Both the position numbers and the translations under genes were made by a program. From NCBI RefSeq assembly GCF_000195595.1, contig NZ_GL882536.1, positions 1,280 through 65,279 of the forward strand: a stretch of DNA of 64,000 nt, given 5' to 3'. The notes under the pieces are model-generated. The model did not search any database. It was given only the letters and a program-made list of their open reading frames with translations, and was not told the DNA's origin. The stretch is from Actinomyces sp. oral taxon 170 str. F0386 (lineage in GTDB: Bacteria > Actinomycetota > Actinomycetes > Actinomycetales > Actinomycetaceae). Shown in pieces: positions 34,584-44,568 of the stretch (position 1 is its first letter; each line of letters opens with the position of its first letter).

Positions 34584-36694
34584 TTCGTCTCACCGTCCTT
34601 TCCCTTGTCGGCCGCGGCATCGACCGCATCACCCGCCTCCTGCTCAACCGCATCATCGACGATTTCGTCCTCGGCCTCCTCCGCAGCACCATCATCCGGG
34701 TTCTCGGCGGCCTTGCGGGCCTCGGCCTTGCGGCGCGCCAGGGATCCGGCGACGCGGTCGGCCACCGCCTCGCGCCCCCTACCGTAGGTAGAGGATGCCG
34801 TGGCCCCGAGGTGCTCGGGGTCGAGGCCGGAGAGCCGGTGCCCCTCGCCGAAGAAGCGGAAGCAGACGATCCACTCCATGAACGGATGGGTGAAGAAGAT
34901 GATGATGGCCAGGTCCACGCAGGTGGTAACGCCCAGGGTGAAGGCGAATCCCTGCACCCCGCCGACGGCGAGGAAGTACAGGACGATCGCGGCCACGAGG
35001 TTGACGGCGTCGGAGACGAGGATCGTGCGCCGGGCGTGCTTCCACCCCTCATCGATCGCGGTCTTGAGGGTCCGCCCCTGACGCACCTCATCACGAACGC
35101 GTTCGAAGTAGATGATGAAGGAGTCCACCGTGATACCGATGGAGATGATGAGTCCGGCCACGCCCGCCAGGGACAGACGATATCCCATGAGTGAGCTCAG
35201 TGCGGCGATGACGAGGTAGGTTCCGGCTGCGGCCACCACCAGCGAGGCCACGGCCACCACCGCCAGACCGCGGTACTGCCAGGCCAGGTAGAGAATGATG
35301 AGGCCGAAGCCGATGAGGCCGGCGATGAGGCCGTTGCGCAGCTGCTCGGTTCCCAGTGTGGCGGAGATCTGCTGCTCCGACTGGACCGTGAAGCTCAGCG
35401 GCAGCGAGCCGAAGGAGAGCTGGTTGGCCAGTGTGTTGGCCTGATTCTGGTTGAAGCTGCCGGTGATCTGGACCCGTCCGTCGGTGATCGGTGAGTGGAC
35501 GTCGGAGTTGAAGCCGGAGGCCATGATGGTCAAGCCGTCCAGGACGATGGCGAACTGAGCCTTGGCCTGGCTGTCCTGGTTCTGAGCTCCTTGGGCGCCC
35601 TGGGCACCGGCGGCTGCCGCCTGGTCGCGGTAGGCCAGCAGCCGCTTGGACAGCTCGGAGAACTTCTTGGTGCCGTCGGGGTTGAAGGCCAACGAGACGA
35701 CCCACTTGTTGGTGGTCTGTCCGCGCGAGTCGGTCTCCAGTCCAGAATTGGCGCTCTTGAGCTCGGTGCCGGTGATGTCGGCCGGGCCGAGGATGTAGGC
35801 GCCGTGCTGCTGGGAACCGGCGTCCTTGTCCTTGGAGCAGGAGATGACGGCGACCTTGGGATCCTGCGTCTGACCGGTGAGGTTCTTCGGGTCGGAGCAG
35901 TCGGTCATGTAGCCGTCGTAGAGGAGCTGCTCGGTGATCCAGGAGTCCGAGGAATTGTCCTGGGAGGTGGCGGGCAGCGGGTCGGAGGAGATGACACCGT
36001 CCTGGTTGACGTCCGCCAGCTGCGTGGCGATCTCCTCGGGAGTTCTGGCCTGGGTCGACGGCTGGGCGGTGGGCTCCGGGGTGGCGGCGGGTTGCTCAGC
36101 CGAAGCGCCTTCCTGACCTTCCTGGCCGGTTGCCTGCTCGCCCTCGCTGCCCGCGGCGTCCTCGGCCGGCTGAGTCGCCTCCTGGGCGGCATTCGGGTCG
36201 GGCTGGGCCTCGGCCTGGGCGGTCGGTTGATCAGTGGGCGCCTGGGTGGCCTCGCCGGAGGGGTTCTGACTGGCGATGTTCTTGGCGGCCTGCTGGGCGC
36301 TGCCCGGCAGGATACGAAGGACCGGCCGGAAGTACATGACAGCGGAGGTGCGCACCAGTTCCAGGGTCGCCTGGCTGGGCTTTCCAGGCAGGGACACTAC
36401 GATATTCTGCCCGCCCTGGCGGGAGATCTGAGCCTCGGAGACGCCGGAGGCGTCCACACGTTGGCGGATCACCTCAATGGCCTGCTCGACATCGTTGTCA
36501 CTGATCGCCGAGCCGTCGGAGGTCGTAGGCGTCAGGATGATCTGGGTACCGCCTTCGAGGTCAAGAGCCAGGCCCGGCGTCAGCGACGCCTTGTGCCTCA
36601 TGGTTCCCGCCACGAGAGCACCGAAACCGATGACGATGACGAGGATGAACATCAGGAGGCGGCGCCCTGGCCGCTTTCGCTGCTTGCTGGACAC
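34580..36694 (-). CDS. secD: protein translocase subunit SecD
   Basis: A 704-residue protein. The start is the GTG at 36694, preceded by AGGAAGGGA; the longer ATG frame is not supported. TM1 is RLLMFILVIVIGFGALVAG, followed by GLALDLEGGTQIIL. The external P1 domain carries a low-complexity insert of about 75 residues (roughly 145-218) made of Gln, Ala, Pro, Glu and Thr, absent from ordinary SecD. The C-terminal five-helix domain begins about residue 490 and contains GVAGLIISIGITVDSFIIYFERVRDEVR. It partners with SecF and YajC in secretion. Its mRNA probably also covers yajC upstream. Confidence 0.95.
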   Translation of the reverse strand: MSSKQRKRPGRRLLMFILVIVIGFGALVAGTMRHKASLTPGLALDLEGGTQIILTPTTSDGSAISDNDVEQAIEVIRQRVDASGVSEAQISRQGGQNIVVSLPGKPSQATLELVRTSAVMYFRPVLRILPGSAQQAAKNIASQNPSGEATQAPTDQPTAQAEAQPDPNAAQEATQPAEDAAGSEGEQATGQEGQEGASAEQPAATPEPTAQPSTQARTPEEIATQLADVNQDGVISSDPLPATSQDNSSDSWITEQLLYDGYMTDCSDPKNLTGQTQDPKVAVISCSKDKDAGSQQHGAYILGPADITGTELKSANSGLETDSRGQTTNKWVVSLAFNPDGTKKFSELSKRLLAYRDQAAAAGAQGAQGAQNQDSQAKAQFAIVLDGLTIMASGFNSDVHSPITDGRVQITGSFNQNQANTLANQLSFGSLPLSFTVQSEQQISATLGTEQLRNGLIAGLIGFGLIILYLAWQYRGLAVVAVASLVVAAAGTYLVIAALSSLMGYRLSLAGVAGLIISIGITVDSFIIYFERVRDEVRQGRTLKTAIDEGWKHARRTILVSDAVNLVAAIVLYFLAVGGVQGFAFTLGVTTCVDLAIIIFFTHPFMEWIVCFRFFGEGHRLSGLDPEHLGATASSTYGRGREAVADRVAGSLARRKAEARKAAENPDDGAAEEAEDEIVDDAVEQEAGDAVDAAADKGKDGETK

Positions 36695-36912
36695 GTGGTC
36701 CCTTCCTGGGGTGGGGTGGGTTCGGGTGCATGACCCGACGGCGGGGTGAATGTGGGGAGGGCTGCCGGGCGCCACGGGCTGAGCCGGTCGGGCACTCAGG
36801 GCGGTGAGATTGAGCTGCTCAGCAGGGCCGGGGCCCGCTCGGGGCCGCCACAAGTCGTCGATGCGAGGTCGTCAGGTCATCGGGGCACGGAGTCATGATC
36901 GATCGTGCTCCC

Positions 36913-37284
36913 TCAGGACTGCGGCTCGGCCGTGTCCTGCTCGGACTCACGGGCGTCGTCGGCCTGCTCGACGTCGTCCTCGCTGTCCTCACGGCTCTCC
37001 TCGTGGGCACCGGCCGAGCCGAAGGGCGGCTCCTCGATGGCGGCGATGGCCCGCTTGCTCCACAGGGTCTCGTCGCCCAGCGGTGTAGCCAGGGTCACCA
37101 CGTCACCGTCAACCTCCACGACCGTGCCGTAGAAGCCGCCGATCGTGCGCACCCAGTTTCCAGGGACCAGGCCCTTCTCGGTGCGGCGCTGCTGCTCCTC
37201 CTGCATCGCGCGCTGCCTACGGCTGACGAACCACATCATCAGGAGCATCCCGATGAGCATGATCCAGAGGAAATAGGACGGCAT
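36913..37284 (-). CDS. yajC: preprotein translocase accessory subunit YajC
   Basis: A 123-residue single-span protein from the ATG at 37284 (preceded by GGAGAAG). The N-terminal helix is SYFLWIMLIGMLLMMWFVS. The conserved YajC core follows (RRTEKGLVPGNWVRTIGGFYGTVVEVDGDVVTLATP), then an acidic, disordered tail (EESREDSEDDVEQADDARESEQD). It associates with SecDF. A gap of 218 nt to secD (36695-36912) shows no gene and no clear hairpin. ruvB precedes it, the usual actinobacterial order. Confidence 0.93.
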   Translation of the reverse strand: MPSYFLWIMLIGMLLMMWFVSRRQRAMQEEQQRRTEKGLVPGNWVRTIGGFYGTVVEVDGDVVTLATPLGDETLWSKRAIAAIEEPPFGSAGAHEESREDSEDDVEQADDARESEQDTAEPQS

Positions 37285-37454
37285 GGAGGCTTCTCCGTTT
37301 CGACTAGGCAGTCTCGGCTGATGCGGACCCATGTCACAGGCCGGCGATGGTGAGTCTAGGACACGTGGGCAAGAGCGCGACCTGCCGCCGGCGAGTGGTC
37401 GGGCACAACTGGGTACCAACCGGTCACAAAATGATCACATTACCCGGTGACGGG

Positions 37455-38495
37455 TCAGGAGAACAATGCCCCGTCCGCGGGCGGTTCAAGCCCCAGGTGG
37501 CTGTAGGCCGCCGGCGTGGCTGCGCGTCCCCGCGGAGTGCGCACCACCAGGCCCTCACGCACGAGGTAGGGCTCGGCCACGGTCTCCACCGTCTCGGGCT
37601 CCTCCCCCACACTGACCGCCAGCGTCGTCAGCCCCACCGGGCCGCCCCCGAATCGGGTGCACAGTGCCTCGAGCACCTGACGGTCAAGACGATCCAGGCC
37701 CAGGGCGTCGACCTCGAAGATATCCAGGGCGCTGCGGGCCGCCGTCAGGTCGAGGCGACCGGGCCGCCCGTGGACCTCCGCCCAGTCCTGAACCCGGCGC
37801 AGCAGACGGTTGGCGATACGGGGCGTGCCGCGGGAGCGTGAAGCCAGCTCCCTGGCGGCGTCCGCATCCAGACTCACTCCCAGCAGCCCCGCACTGCGCG
37901 TGAGGATCCGGGTGAGCTCGCCCGGGCCGTAGTAGTCCAGGTGGCCGGTGAAGCCGAAGCGGTCTCGCAGCGGGGCGGGCAGCAGCCCCGCACGCGTGGT
38001 GGCACCGACAACGGTGAAGGGCGGCAAGGACAGAGGGATGGAGGTGGCGCCCGGCCCCTTTCCGACGACGATGTCGACTCGGAAGTCCTCCATCGCCAAG
38101 TAGAGCATCTCCTCGGCGGTACGTGCCAGCCGGTGGATCTCGTCGATGAATAGCACGTCGCCCTCCTCCAAGGAGGACAGGATGGCGGCAAGATCCCCGG
38201 CGTGCTGGATGGCGGGGCCCGAGGTCAGGCGCAGGGAGCCCTCCACCTCGGCGGCGATGATCATGGCCAGAGTGGTCTTACCCAGCCCGGGCGGGCCGGA
38301 CAGCAGGACGTGGTCGGCCGTCACCCCGCGAGCCAGGGCCGAACGCAGGACCACCGAGAGCTGGCCGCGCACCACCTCCTGGCCGGTGAAGTCCTCCAGA
38401 CGCTTGGGCCGCAGAGCGGCCTCGGCGGCCCGTTCGGTGGCATCAGCCTCACCGCCGACCAGACGCTCGTGGCCATCCTGCCCCGTATCAGCCAC
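37455..38495 (-). CDS. ruvB: Holliday junction branch migration ATPase RuvB
   Basis: A 346-residue AAA+ ATPase with [21 protein letters not shown], Walker [10 protein letters not shown] (67-75) and Walker [11 protein letters not shown]. The sensor and arginine-finger region is [19 protein letters not shown], and a C-terminal winged helix ([36 protein letters not shown]) closes it. It drives branch migration together with RuvA. It overlaps ruvA by 8 nt. The pair lies behind an SOS-type promoter. Confidence 0.97.
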   Translation of the reverse strand: MADTGQDGHERLVGGEADATERAAEAALRPKRLEDFTGQEVVRGQLSVVLRSALARGVTADHVLLSGPPGLGKTTLAMIIAAEVEGSLRLTSGPAIQHAGDLAAILSSLEEGDVLFIDEIHRLARTAEEMLYLAMEDFRVDIVVGKGPGATSIPLSLPPFTVVGATTRAGLLPAPLRDRFGFTGHLDYYGPGELTRILTRSAGLLGVSLDADAARELASRSRGTPRIANRLLRRVQDWAEVHGRPGRLDLTAARSALDIFEVDALGLDRLDRQVLEALCTRFGGGPVGLTTLAVSVGEEPETVETVAEPYLVREGLVVRTPRGRAATPAAYSHLGLEPPADGALFS

Positions 38496-39144
38496 GGTTC
38501 CCGCCTCCCAGCCACCTCAGTGAGGCCCGCAGCAAGGCCGCCATGTCCGGGTTCTCACCGGCCTCGGCGTAGTCAGCCTCGACGGCGGTCACGGCCTGGC
38601 GGGCGCTGGCCTCGTTCCATCCGAGCTGGACCAGGGCGGCGACGACGTCGGCACTGGGCTGCGCACCCTCCGAGAAGGTTTCGACTCCCTTGTCACCGAT
38701 GGCCTTCGCGGCCGGCATCGCGGTGTCGGCATCGTCCCCGGTGACGGGACCGAGTTTGTCGGCCACATCCAGGATGACGCGCTGGGCTCCCTTGGGACCG
38801 AGCCCGGGAACCCGGGTGAGGGCGGCGACGTCCTGGGAGGCGATGGCGCGCCGGAGCATGTTGGGGGTGTGGACGGCCAGCATCGCCAGCGCCAGCTTGG
38901 CTCCGACACCCTTGGCGCTCATGAGGGTGCGGAAGCTGTCCCGCTCATCGACGTCGGTGAATCCGAACAGCGTCAGTGAGTCCTCTCGGACAACCAGCTC
39001 GGTGTGAACGAGAACCTCCTCACCAATCCGCAGGCCCGACAGTGTGGTGGGCGTGGCCTGAATGCTCATGCCGACACCACCTGTCTCGATGACGGCACCG
39101 GTCAGGCCGACACTGAGAACAGTGCCGCGCAGCGAGGCGATCAT
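38488..39144 (-). CDS. ruvA: Holliday junction DNA-binding protein RuvA
   Basis: A 218-residue protein. The OB-fold domain starts [28 protein letters not shown]. Tandem HhH motifs lie around [20 protein letters not shown] and [25 protein letters not shown], and domain III at the end ([26 protein letters not shown]) binds RuvB. The length is normal. It forms the tetrameric platform on four-way junctions. Transcription probably begins at the promoter with an SOS box about 50-80 nt upstream. Confidence 0.97.
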   Translation of the reverse strand: MIASLRGTVLSVGLTGAVIETGGVGMSIQATPTTLSGLRIGEEVLVHTELVVREDSLTLFGFTDVDERDSFRTLMSAKGVGAKLALAMLAVHTPNMLRRAIASQDVAALTRVPGLGPKGAQRVILDVADKLGPVTGDDADTAMPAAKAIGDKGVETFSEGAQPSADVVAALVQLGWNEASARQAVTAVEADYAEAGENPDMAALLRASLRWLGGGNRG

Positions 39145-39190
39145 GGGCAGCTTCTCCTGGAGTACTCAGTGAGTCGATGAGCCGAGCGGG

Positions 39191-39227
39191 CTCATACGGA
39201 CACGGGTAGGATCGAACAACTGTTCGG
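39191..39227 (-). promoter_or_regulatory. SOS (LexA) box over the ruvAB promoter
   Basis: CGAAC-aact-GTTCG (39213-39226) fits the GAACN4GTTC LexA site of Gram-positive bacteria. It overlaps a minus-strand -35 box TTGTTC (39219-39214), with -10 TATGAG (39196-39191) at a 17-nt spacing. A small hairpin (ATGAGCC 39177-39183 with GGCTCAT 39189-39195) lies at the transcript start. It makes ruvA and ruvB DNA-damage inducible, separate from ruvC. Confidence 0.75.
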
Positions 39228-39256
39228 ATCCTAACAGCCCGTGGTTGTCAGCGCAG

Positions 39257-39928
39257 TCAGCGCCGCACCCGCCGCGGGTCGACGGCACCGGTGCGCCGGG
39301 CCGCGGCCTGGGCGGCGGCCCACTGGCGCTGGGCGGGGGTGCGGGCGGAGACGCGCACCGCTCCCCCGGCCGAAACCATCTCGGTGGCGTCATCCGTCCC
39401 CGTTCCACCACCGCGCCAGCCGTGACAGATCGCCTGGGCGAGCGCATCGGCGGCATCGGCCGGCCGGGGCGGGGCATCCAGACCGAGAACGCGGGTCACC
39501 ATGGCCTGGACCTGGGTCTTGTCCGCGGTCCCTGAGCCGGTCACGGCGGCCTTGGCCTCACTGGGCGTGTGCTGAGCCACCTCCAGACCGGAGCGCGCAG
39601 CGGTGGCCATCGCAGTGCCCATGACCTGGGCGACGCCGATGACGGAGCGCAGGTTGTCCTGAGCGAAGACCCGCTCGATGGAGACCACTGAGGGGCCCAG
39701 GCGGGCGATCCAGTCCTCGATGGTCTCGGTGATGGTCAGCAGCCGCAGCTCGGGGCTCTGCGACGGTGGGGTCCGCACGACACCGACCTCCACCAGGCGG
39801 ACCTGGCGACGAGGATCGATGTCCACGCACCCCAGGCCGCAACGGGTCAGCCCGGGGTCGATACCGAGGACCCGTTGCTGGGCGACGACGGCATGAGCCG
39901 AGCGCGGCCGGGGACCTGAAGCGCCCAG
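39257..39928 (-). CDS. ruvC: Holliday junction resolvase RuvC, apparent CTG start
   Basis: A RuvC endonuclease of about 223 residues. The catalytic carboxylates lie in [29 protein letters not shown] and [12 protein letters not shown], and the [22 protein letters not shown] region is typical. It cuts four-way junctions after RuvAB action. No ATG, GTG or TTG exists in frame near the N-terminus: the nearest are at 40054-40060, some 120 nt inside yebC. A CTG at 39928 lies 8 nt after GAGGA and just past the yebC stop, so I propose it as a coupled non-standard start. An Ala/Arg/Pro-rich tail ends the protein. Confidence 0.85.
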   Translation of the reverse strand: MGASGPRPRSAHAVVAQQRVLGIDPGLTRCGLGCVDIDPRRQVRLVEVGVVRTPPSQSPELRLLTITETIEDWIARLGPSVVSIERVFAQDNLRSVIGVAQVMGTAMATAARSGLEVAQHTPSEAKAAVTGSGTADKTQVQAMVTRVLGLDAPPRPADAADALAQAICHGWRGGGTGTDDATEMVSAGGAVRVSARTPAQRQWAAAQAAARRTGAVDPRRVRR

Positions 39929-39932
39929 GAGC

Positions 39933-40697
39933 TCAGTCCTCGTCGGTGGCGAACTCGGCGGCCACCTCGGGGCTGAGGTCCACGGAGGTGTAGACGTTCT
40001 GGACGTCGTCGGAGTCCTCCAGGGCGTCGATGAGACGGAAGACCTTGCGCGCACCGTCAACGTCGACCTCGACCTTGGTTCCGGCGACGAACTGGACCTC
40101 GGCGGAGTCGTAGTCCATCCCGGCCTCCGTCAGAGCGGTGCGCACGGCGACGATGTCACCGGGCTCGGAGTAGATCTCGAAGGACTCCCCCATATCCTCG
40201 ACCTCCTCGGCACCGGCGTCCAGAACGGCCATGAGGATGGAGTCCTCGTCCACGCCGTCGGTCTTGGCCACCTCGACGACGCCCTTGCGGGTGAAGTTGT
40301 AGGCCACCGAGCCGGGATCGGCCAGGTTGCCGCCGTTGCGGGAGAAGGCCACGCGCACGTCGGATGCGGCCCGGTTGCGGTTGTCGGTGAGGCACTCGAC
40401 GAGGAAGGCGACGCCGCCGGGGCCGTAGCCCTCGTACATGATGGTCTGCCAGTCGGCGCCGCCAGCCTCCTCACCGCTGCCGCGCTTGACGGCGCGGGTG
40501 ATGTTGTCCGCCGGGACGGAGTTCTTCTTGGCCTTCTGGATGGCGTCGAACAGGGTGGGGTTGCCGGTCGGGTCACCGCCACCGGTGCGAGCGGCAACCT
40601 CGATGTTCTTGATAAGGCGCGCGAAGAGCTTGCCGCGCTTGGCGTCAATGGCGGCCTTCTTGTGCTTGGTGGTGGCCCACTTGGAGTGACCCGACAT
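39933..40697 (-). CDS. yebC: YebC/PmpR family protein (transcription or translation factor)
   Basis: A 254-residue protein of the highly conserved YebC/TACO1 family: [40 protein letters not shown] at the start, [13 protein letters not shown] and [23 protein letters not shown] in the middle. Long considered a DNA-binding regulator, the family has more recently been linked to translation of proline-rich stretches; which applies here is not shown. It lies between pdxT and ruvC, the usual actinobacterial place. Confidence 0.95.
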   Translation of the reverse strand: MSGHSKWATTKHKKAAIDAKRGKLFARLIKNIEVAARTGGGDPTGNPTLFDAIQKAKKNSVPADNITRAVKRGSGEEAGGADWQTIMYEGYGPGGVAFLVECLTDNRNRAASDVRVAFSRNGGNLADPGSVAYNFTRKGVVEVAKTDGVDEDSILMAVLDAGAEEVEDMGESFEIYSEPGDIVAVRTALTEAGMDYDSAEVQFVAGTKVEVDVDGARKVFRLIDALEDSDDVQNVYTSVDLSPEVAAEFATDED

Positions 40698-40742
40698 ATG
40701 TGCTCCTTGGGAGTCGAGGATGGGGGCGCAGCCAGGCGGTAC

Positions 40743-41480
40743 TCAGGCCCGGCGCGTCACCATGGAGACGAAGACGTCGTGGACCCGGTGGTCGCCCCCC
40801 ACCTCCGGGTGGAAGGACGTGGCGAGCAGGGCCCCATGACGAACTGCGACGATCCTACCGCCGTCGACCCCGCTGACCCCAGCCGCACGTCCTGTGCGGG
40901 TCGTGGCGAGGATCTCGACACCGGGCCCCACGGACTCCACCCAGGGAGCCCGGATGAAGACGGCGTGCAACGGCCGGTCCTTGCCCGCTCCCAGACCCGG
41001 GGCGATGAGGTCCTCCTCGTAGGAGTCCACCTGGCGGCCGAAGGCGTTGCGGCGCACGGTCATATCGATCCCACCCAGAAGGGCCTGGCCCTCCTCCGCC
41101 CCTTCGACGCGGTCGGCCAGCAAGATCATCCCGGCACACGATCCGTAGGCGGGCAGGCCTGCTGCGATGAGCTCACGCAGAGGCAGGAGCATGTCGAAGG
41201 AGGTCAGCAACGTGCTCATCGTCGTCGACTCTCCGCCGGGGATCACCAGACCGTCGAGCCGGTCACCAGGAGCATCGCCCAGGTCGGTGGCGCGGCGTAC
41301 GGCGACGGGGCGTGCGCCGGCCGCCTCGAGGGCCAGGGAGTGCTCGCGTACGTCGCCCTGGAGCGCCAGGATACCGATCGTGAGGCGGGAGTCGGTCGAC
41401 ACGGTTGCGGGGAAGAGCGCCCGGGGGTGGCGCGCATCCATCATTTGAGCACGCTGATAGGCGGGGTTCGGGCTAGTCAT
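40743..41480 (-). CDS. pdxT: pyridoxal 5'-phosphate synthase glutaminase subunit PdxT
   Basis: A 245-residue class I glutaminase starting at the ATG at 41480 (GAGGA upstream). It has [38 protein letters not shown], the nucleophile in [12 protein letters not shown] (Cys115) and the catalytic His/Glu in SFHPEVGGD near the end. It feeds ammonia to PdxS for vitamin B6 synthesis. The first 33 residues are an extension not found in most PdxT. It overlaps the Nudix gene by 8 nt, so the order is pdxS-Nudix-pdxT in one operon. Confidence 0.94.
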   Translation of the reverse strand: MTSPNPAYQRAQMMDARHPRALFPATVSTDSRLTIGILALQGDVREHSLALEAAGARPVAVRRATDLGDAPGDRLDGLVIPGGESTTMSTLLTSFDMLLPLRELIAAGLPAYGSCAGMILLADRVEGAEEGQALLGGIDMTVRRNAFGRQVDSYEEDLIAPGLGAGKDRPLHAVFIRAPWVESVGPGVEILATTRTGRAAGVSGVDGGRIVAVRHGALLATSFHPEVGGDHRVHDVFVSMVTRRA

Positions 41481-42177
41481 GGGTGTCCTCGGAGGTCGGT
41501 GCGGGCGGCTGGTGGGCCGTGAGCTCAGCCAGGACCTCGGCATCCACTGGGTCGGTGAGGTCGAGCGGCTCGCCGCTCCAGCCGGCGGCGAGCTCCAGCG
41601 CGAGCCCCGGCAGACTTACCGGGTAGATCTCCTGGCCCCGTTCCTGGGCGACTCGCAGGTCATGGGGGCTCCACCAGGCAATGGAGTCGACGACGTCGCG
41701 TTCCAGGTCGGTCCAGCCCTCCTTCGCCACAGGACACCTGGCCGGAAGGCGCAGGAGGTAGAAGATCTCGTCCTGACGGCAGGCTACGGAGGCGAAGCGG
41801 AAGAGCGCCTCCCGGTGGGCGACGGGCCCCTCGAGGTCGGCGGGGGCGACGTCGATCCCGGACTCCTCAGCCAGTTCGCGCACGGCACCGGCACGCGGGT
41901 CCTCCCCGGGGCGGAGGCCTCCTCCTGGGGTGAAGACCCAGCTGTGATTCGGATCGGCGGCGTCGTGCCCCACCAGGAGCAGCATGTCTCCCCGCCGGGT
42001 GACGACCAGGACCCGCGCCGCCGTTCTGAAGGGCAGGCCGTCGCGGCCCAGAACCCACTCCGAGGAGTCGAGGTGCCGGTCCCAGTTCTCGGGAACCAGC
42101 ACCGGGTGGCGTCCCTCGGCCGGGTAGTCCGAGGAGCCACCGCCAACGCGACCAGGACCGTCCGGGGAGCCGGTCAC
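41473..42177 (-). CDS. Nudix hydrolase inserted between pdxS and pdxT
   Basis: A 234-residue protein with a Nudix box ([25 protein letters not shown], matching GX5EX7REUXEEXGU) within a normal Nudix fold ([31 protein letters not shown]). It hydrolyses some nucleoside-diphosphate-linked compound; the substrate is unknown. The start overlaps pdxS by 4 nt and the end overlaps pdxT by 8 nt. In mycobacteria this slot holds a thioesterase gene (tesB2), so here a different enzyme has the place. A link to vitamin B6 metabolism is possible but unproven. Confidence 0.88.
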   Translation of the reverse strand: MTGSPDGPGRVGGGSSDYPAEGRHPVLVPENWDRHLDSSEWVLGRDGLPFRTAARVLVVTRRGDMLLLVGHDAADPNHSWVFTPGGGLRPGEDPRAGAVRELAEESGIDVAPADLEGPVAHREALFRFASVACRQDEIFYLLRLPARCPVAKEGWTDLERDVVDSIAWWSPHDLRVAQERGQEIYPVSLPGLALELAAGWSGEPLDLTDPVDAEVLAELTAHQPPAPTSEDTHD

Positions 42178-43076
42178 CAGCCGCGTTCCGCCAGGCGGTG
42201 GGGCTCGGGGATCTCGTCGACATTGATCCCGACCATGGCCTCACCCAGACCGCGTGAGACCTCGGCGATGACGTCGGGGGCATCGAACTGGGCGGTGGCA
42301 CGCACGATGGCGGCGGCGCGCTTGGCGGGGTCACCGGACTTGAAGATGCCCGAGCCCACGAACACGCCCTCAGCGCCCATCTGCATCATCATGGCGGCGT
42401 CGGCCGGCGTGGCGATGCCGCCGGCGGTGAACAGGACGACGGGCAGGTGGCCGGTGCGGGCGACCTCGGCGACGAGCTCATAGGGCGCGGCGAGCTCCTT
42501 GGCGGCCACGTAGAGCTCGTCCTCGGGAAGCGAGGTCAGGCGGCGGATCTCGTCACGGATCGTGCGCATGTGGGTTACCGCGTTAGAGACGTCCCCGGTG
42601 CCCGCCTCGCCCTTGGAGCGGATCATGGCCGCGCCCTCGGTGATGCGGCGCAACGCCTCTCCCAGGTTGGTGGCTCCGCAGACGAAGGGGACCGTGAAGG
42701 ACTGCTTGTCGATGTGGTGGGCATAGTCGGCCGGGGTAAGGACCTCTGATTCGTCGATGTAGTCCACGCCGAGGCTCTGGAGGACCTGGGCCTCCACGAA
42801 GTGACCGATGCGGGCCTTGGCCATGACCGGGATGGAGACCGCCTCGAGGATGCCGGTGATGAGGTCGGGGTCGCTCATACGGGCCACGCCTCCCTGGGCG
42901 CGGATGTCGGCGGGGACGCGCTCGAGGGCCATCACGGCAACGGCGCCCGCGTCCTGGGCGATGCGGGCCTGCTCGGGCGTGACGACGTCCATGATGACGC
43001 CGCCTTTGAGCATGTCCGCCATGCCACGCTTGACGGTGAGGGTACCGGTGCTGGGAGTGCTCTGCTCTGTGCTCAA
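42174..43076 (-). CDS. pdxS: pyridoxal 5'-phosphate synthase subunit PdxS
   Basis: A 300-residue TIM-barrel protein. I chose the TTG at 43076, 7 nt after GAGGA, giving the usual family length. Signature segments are [74 protein letters not shown] and [21 protein letters not shown]. It condenses ribose 5-phosphate, glyceraldehyde 3-phosphate and ammonia into PLP. It is first of the pdxS-Nudix-pdxT operon; the 199-nt gap upstream holds no gene. Confidence 0.96.
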   Translation of the reverse strand: MSTEQSTPSTGTLTVKRGMADMLKGGVIMDVVTPEQARIAQDAGAVAVMALERVPADIRAQGGVARMSDPDLITGILEAVSIPVMAKARIGHFVEAQVLQSLGVDYIDESEVLTPADYAHHIDKQSFTVPFVCGATNLGEALRRITEGAAMIRSKGEAGTGDVSNAVTHMRTIRDEIRRLTSLPEDELYVAAKELAAPYELVAEVARTGHLPVVLFTAGGIATPADAAMMMQMGAEGVFVGSGIFKSGDPAKRAAAIVRATAQFDAPDVIAEVSRGLGEAMVGINVDEIPEPHRLAERGW

Positions 43077-43275
43077 TGGTGGTCCTCGGTCCGTGGGCCG
43101 TCGTTCGAATCCACGCCGGGACGACGTCGACGGCACCGTGAAAAGATGCTGACAAGACGCATGCTACTCCTCAGCTCGCGGACGGCTCGACGTGCTCGCG
43201 CTGTGAGACCCGAACCGCCCGCGAGTGTCTGCGCCTGCCAACGCCCACGGGCTCCGGGAGGTTCTCACTCGGTTC

Positions 43276-44559
43276 CTACACGGTTCCGATGAAGGTGCGG
43301 CGCGCCGATGTGATGCGGTCGAGCAGTTCGGTCTCCCTGTCGGAGAAATCGGCCTGGGCGTGGCCGTCCACGGCCTGCTGACGCAGCTGTGCGAGCTCTG
43401 CCGCCCCCTTCTGGAAGGCAGTCATCGCGTACACCGCCTGCTGTCCCCGGGTGGCGGCCCACCGCTTGCCCGCTTTCCGTCCACCGCCGGTGGTGAGCAT
43501 CTGGACCTCGGCCGGAGCGAACCAGCCGGCGCGGGCGTAGTCGTCCAGGCGGCTTCGCATCGTCATCCGCTCGGCCCAGCGCAGCCATGCCACGATCCCC
43601 ATGCAGATGATGAAGACCGGAAGATCCACCAGGAGGAACATGACCAGAGGGCTTCCAGCGGAAGCGATGACGCCATTCCAGATGGCATGGAGGATGATGG
43701 CGCAGACCAGGCCGATGGGGGTCATCCAGACCCAGGCCGCCGTCGAACGACGCCGCGAGGACACGCCGATGGCCAGGCCCGTGCAGGCGGTGAATGTCAC
43801 GTGCGCGAAGGGAGAGAACACGCCCCTGACGATGAAGATGCTGGTGATGGAGTCCCAGTACCTGATGAAGTAGCCGATGTTCTCGGCGAAGGCGAAGCCC
43901 GCGGCCACGACGGCGGCGTAGACGATCCCGTCGACGGCCCCGTTGAAGGTGCGTCTCCAGATGAGGAAGATGACAAGGACACCAAGCCCTTTGGTGGTCT
44001 CCTCGATCAGCGGTGCCGAGACCACTGCGGAGATCTGAAAGGCCCCCTCCAGACTGAGTGTCGACTCGGCCGCGGCATAGAGCACGGTGGTGTTGACCAG
44101 CATGGAGACGGCGGTGGCGACGCCGGCTCCCCACAGGAAGGCGATGACGAGGGTGGGCAGTGGCTCGGGCTCCCAACGGTCGATCCAGAACACGACGACG
44201 AGTACCAGCCCCAGAGGGATGAGGGCCAGAGCGATCGTTGTGAAAAGCACGGAGGAGTCCGAGGCTGACAAGGAGGCGATCCAGATGACGACGATCATGA
44301 GAGCGGCCCCGACGAACGCGAGCACCAGACGCGCGATGAGCTCACCCGTTCTTCTCCGGGAGTGGGGACCCGGCCGGGTCCAGGCCGGAGCCGCCTGCTG
44401 CGGGGCCTGTCCCGTCTGGACGAAGGGGGCGGTCTCCCGGTGAATCTGGTAACGCTGGCCCGTTCCGGGAAGCGGACTGGGGTCGGTGGCGGTCTGGGGC
44501 AGTGCGTTGGAGCGCTGGTACCCGGGGCGGGGCGCCCAGGGGCTGGGAGTCGTACTCAT
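43276..44559 (-). CDS. PrsW-family intramembrane metalloprotease
   Basis: A 427-residue protein. Residues 1-70 are a Pro/Gln-rich cytoplasmic region. About eight transmembrane segments follow, with the PrsW motifs APLIEETTKGLGVLV (E186, E187), FAFAENIGYF (E226), FSPFAHVTFTACTGLAIG (H253) and CAIILHAIWNGV. The C-terminal 90 residues are soluble and charged. PrsW of Bacillus cuts an anti-sigma factor inside the membrane; the substrate here is unknown. It stands at the end of the thrS-pgsA-pimA run, 9 nt after the LemA-like gene, so these two probably work together or at least share an mRNA. Confidence 0.88.
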   Translation of the reverse strand: MSTTPSPWAPRPGYQRSNALPQTATDPSPLPGTGQRYQIHRETAPFVQTGQAPQQAAPAWTRPGPHSRRRTGELIARLVLAFVGAALMIVVIWIASLSASDSSVLFTTIALALIPLGLVLVVVFWIDRWEPEPLPTLVIAFLWGAGVATAVSMLVNTTVLYAAAESTLSLEGAFQISAVVSAPLIEETTKGLGVLVIFLIWRRTFNGAVDGIVYAAVVAAGFAFAENIGYFIRYWDSITSIFIVRGVFSPFAHVTFTACTGLAIGVSSRRRSTAAWVWMTPIGLVCAIILHAIWNGVIASAGSPLVMFLLVDLPVFIICMGIVAWLRWAERMTMRSRLDDYARAGWFAPAEVQMLTTGGGRKAGKRWAATRGQQAVYAMTAFQKGAAELAQLRQQAVDGHAQADFSDRETELLDRITSARRTFIGTV

Positions 44560-44568
44560 TGGTTCACC

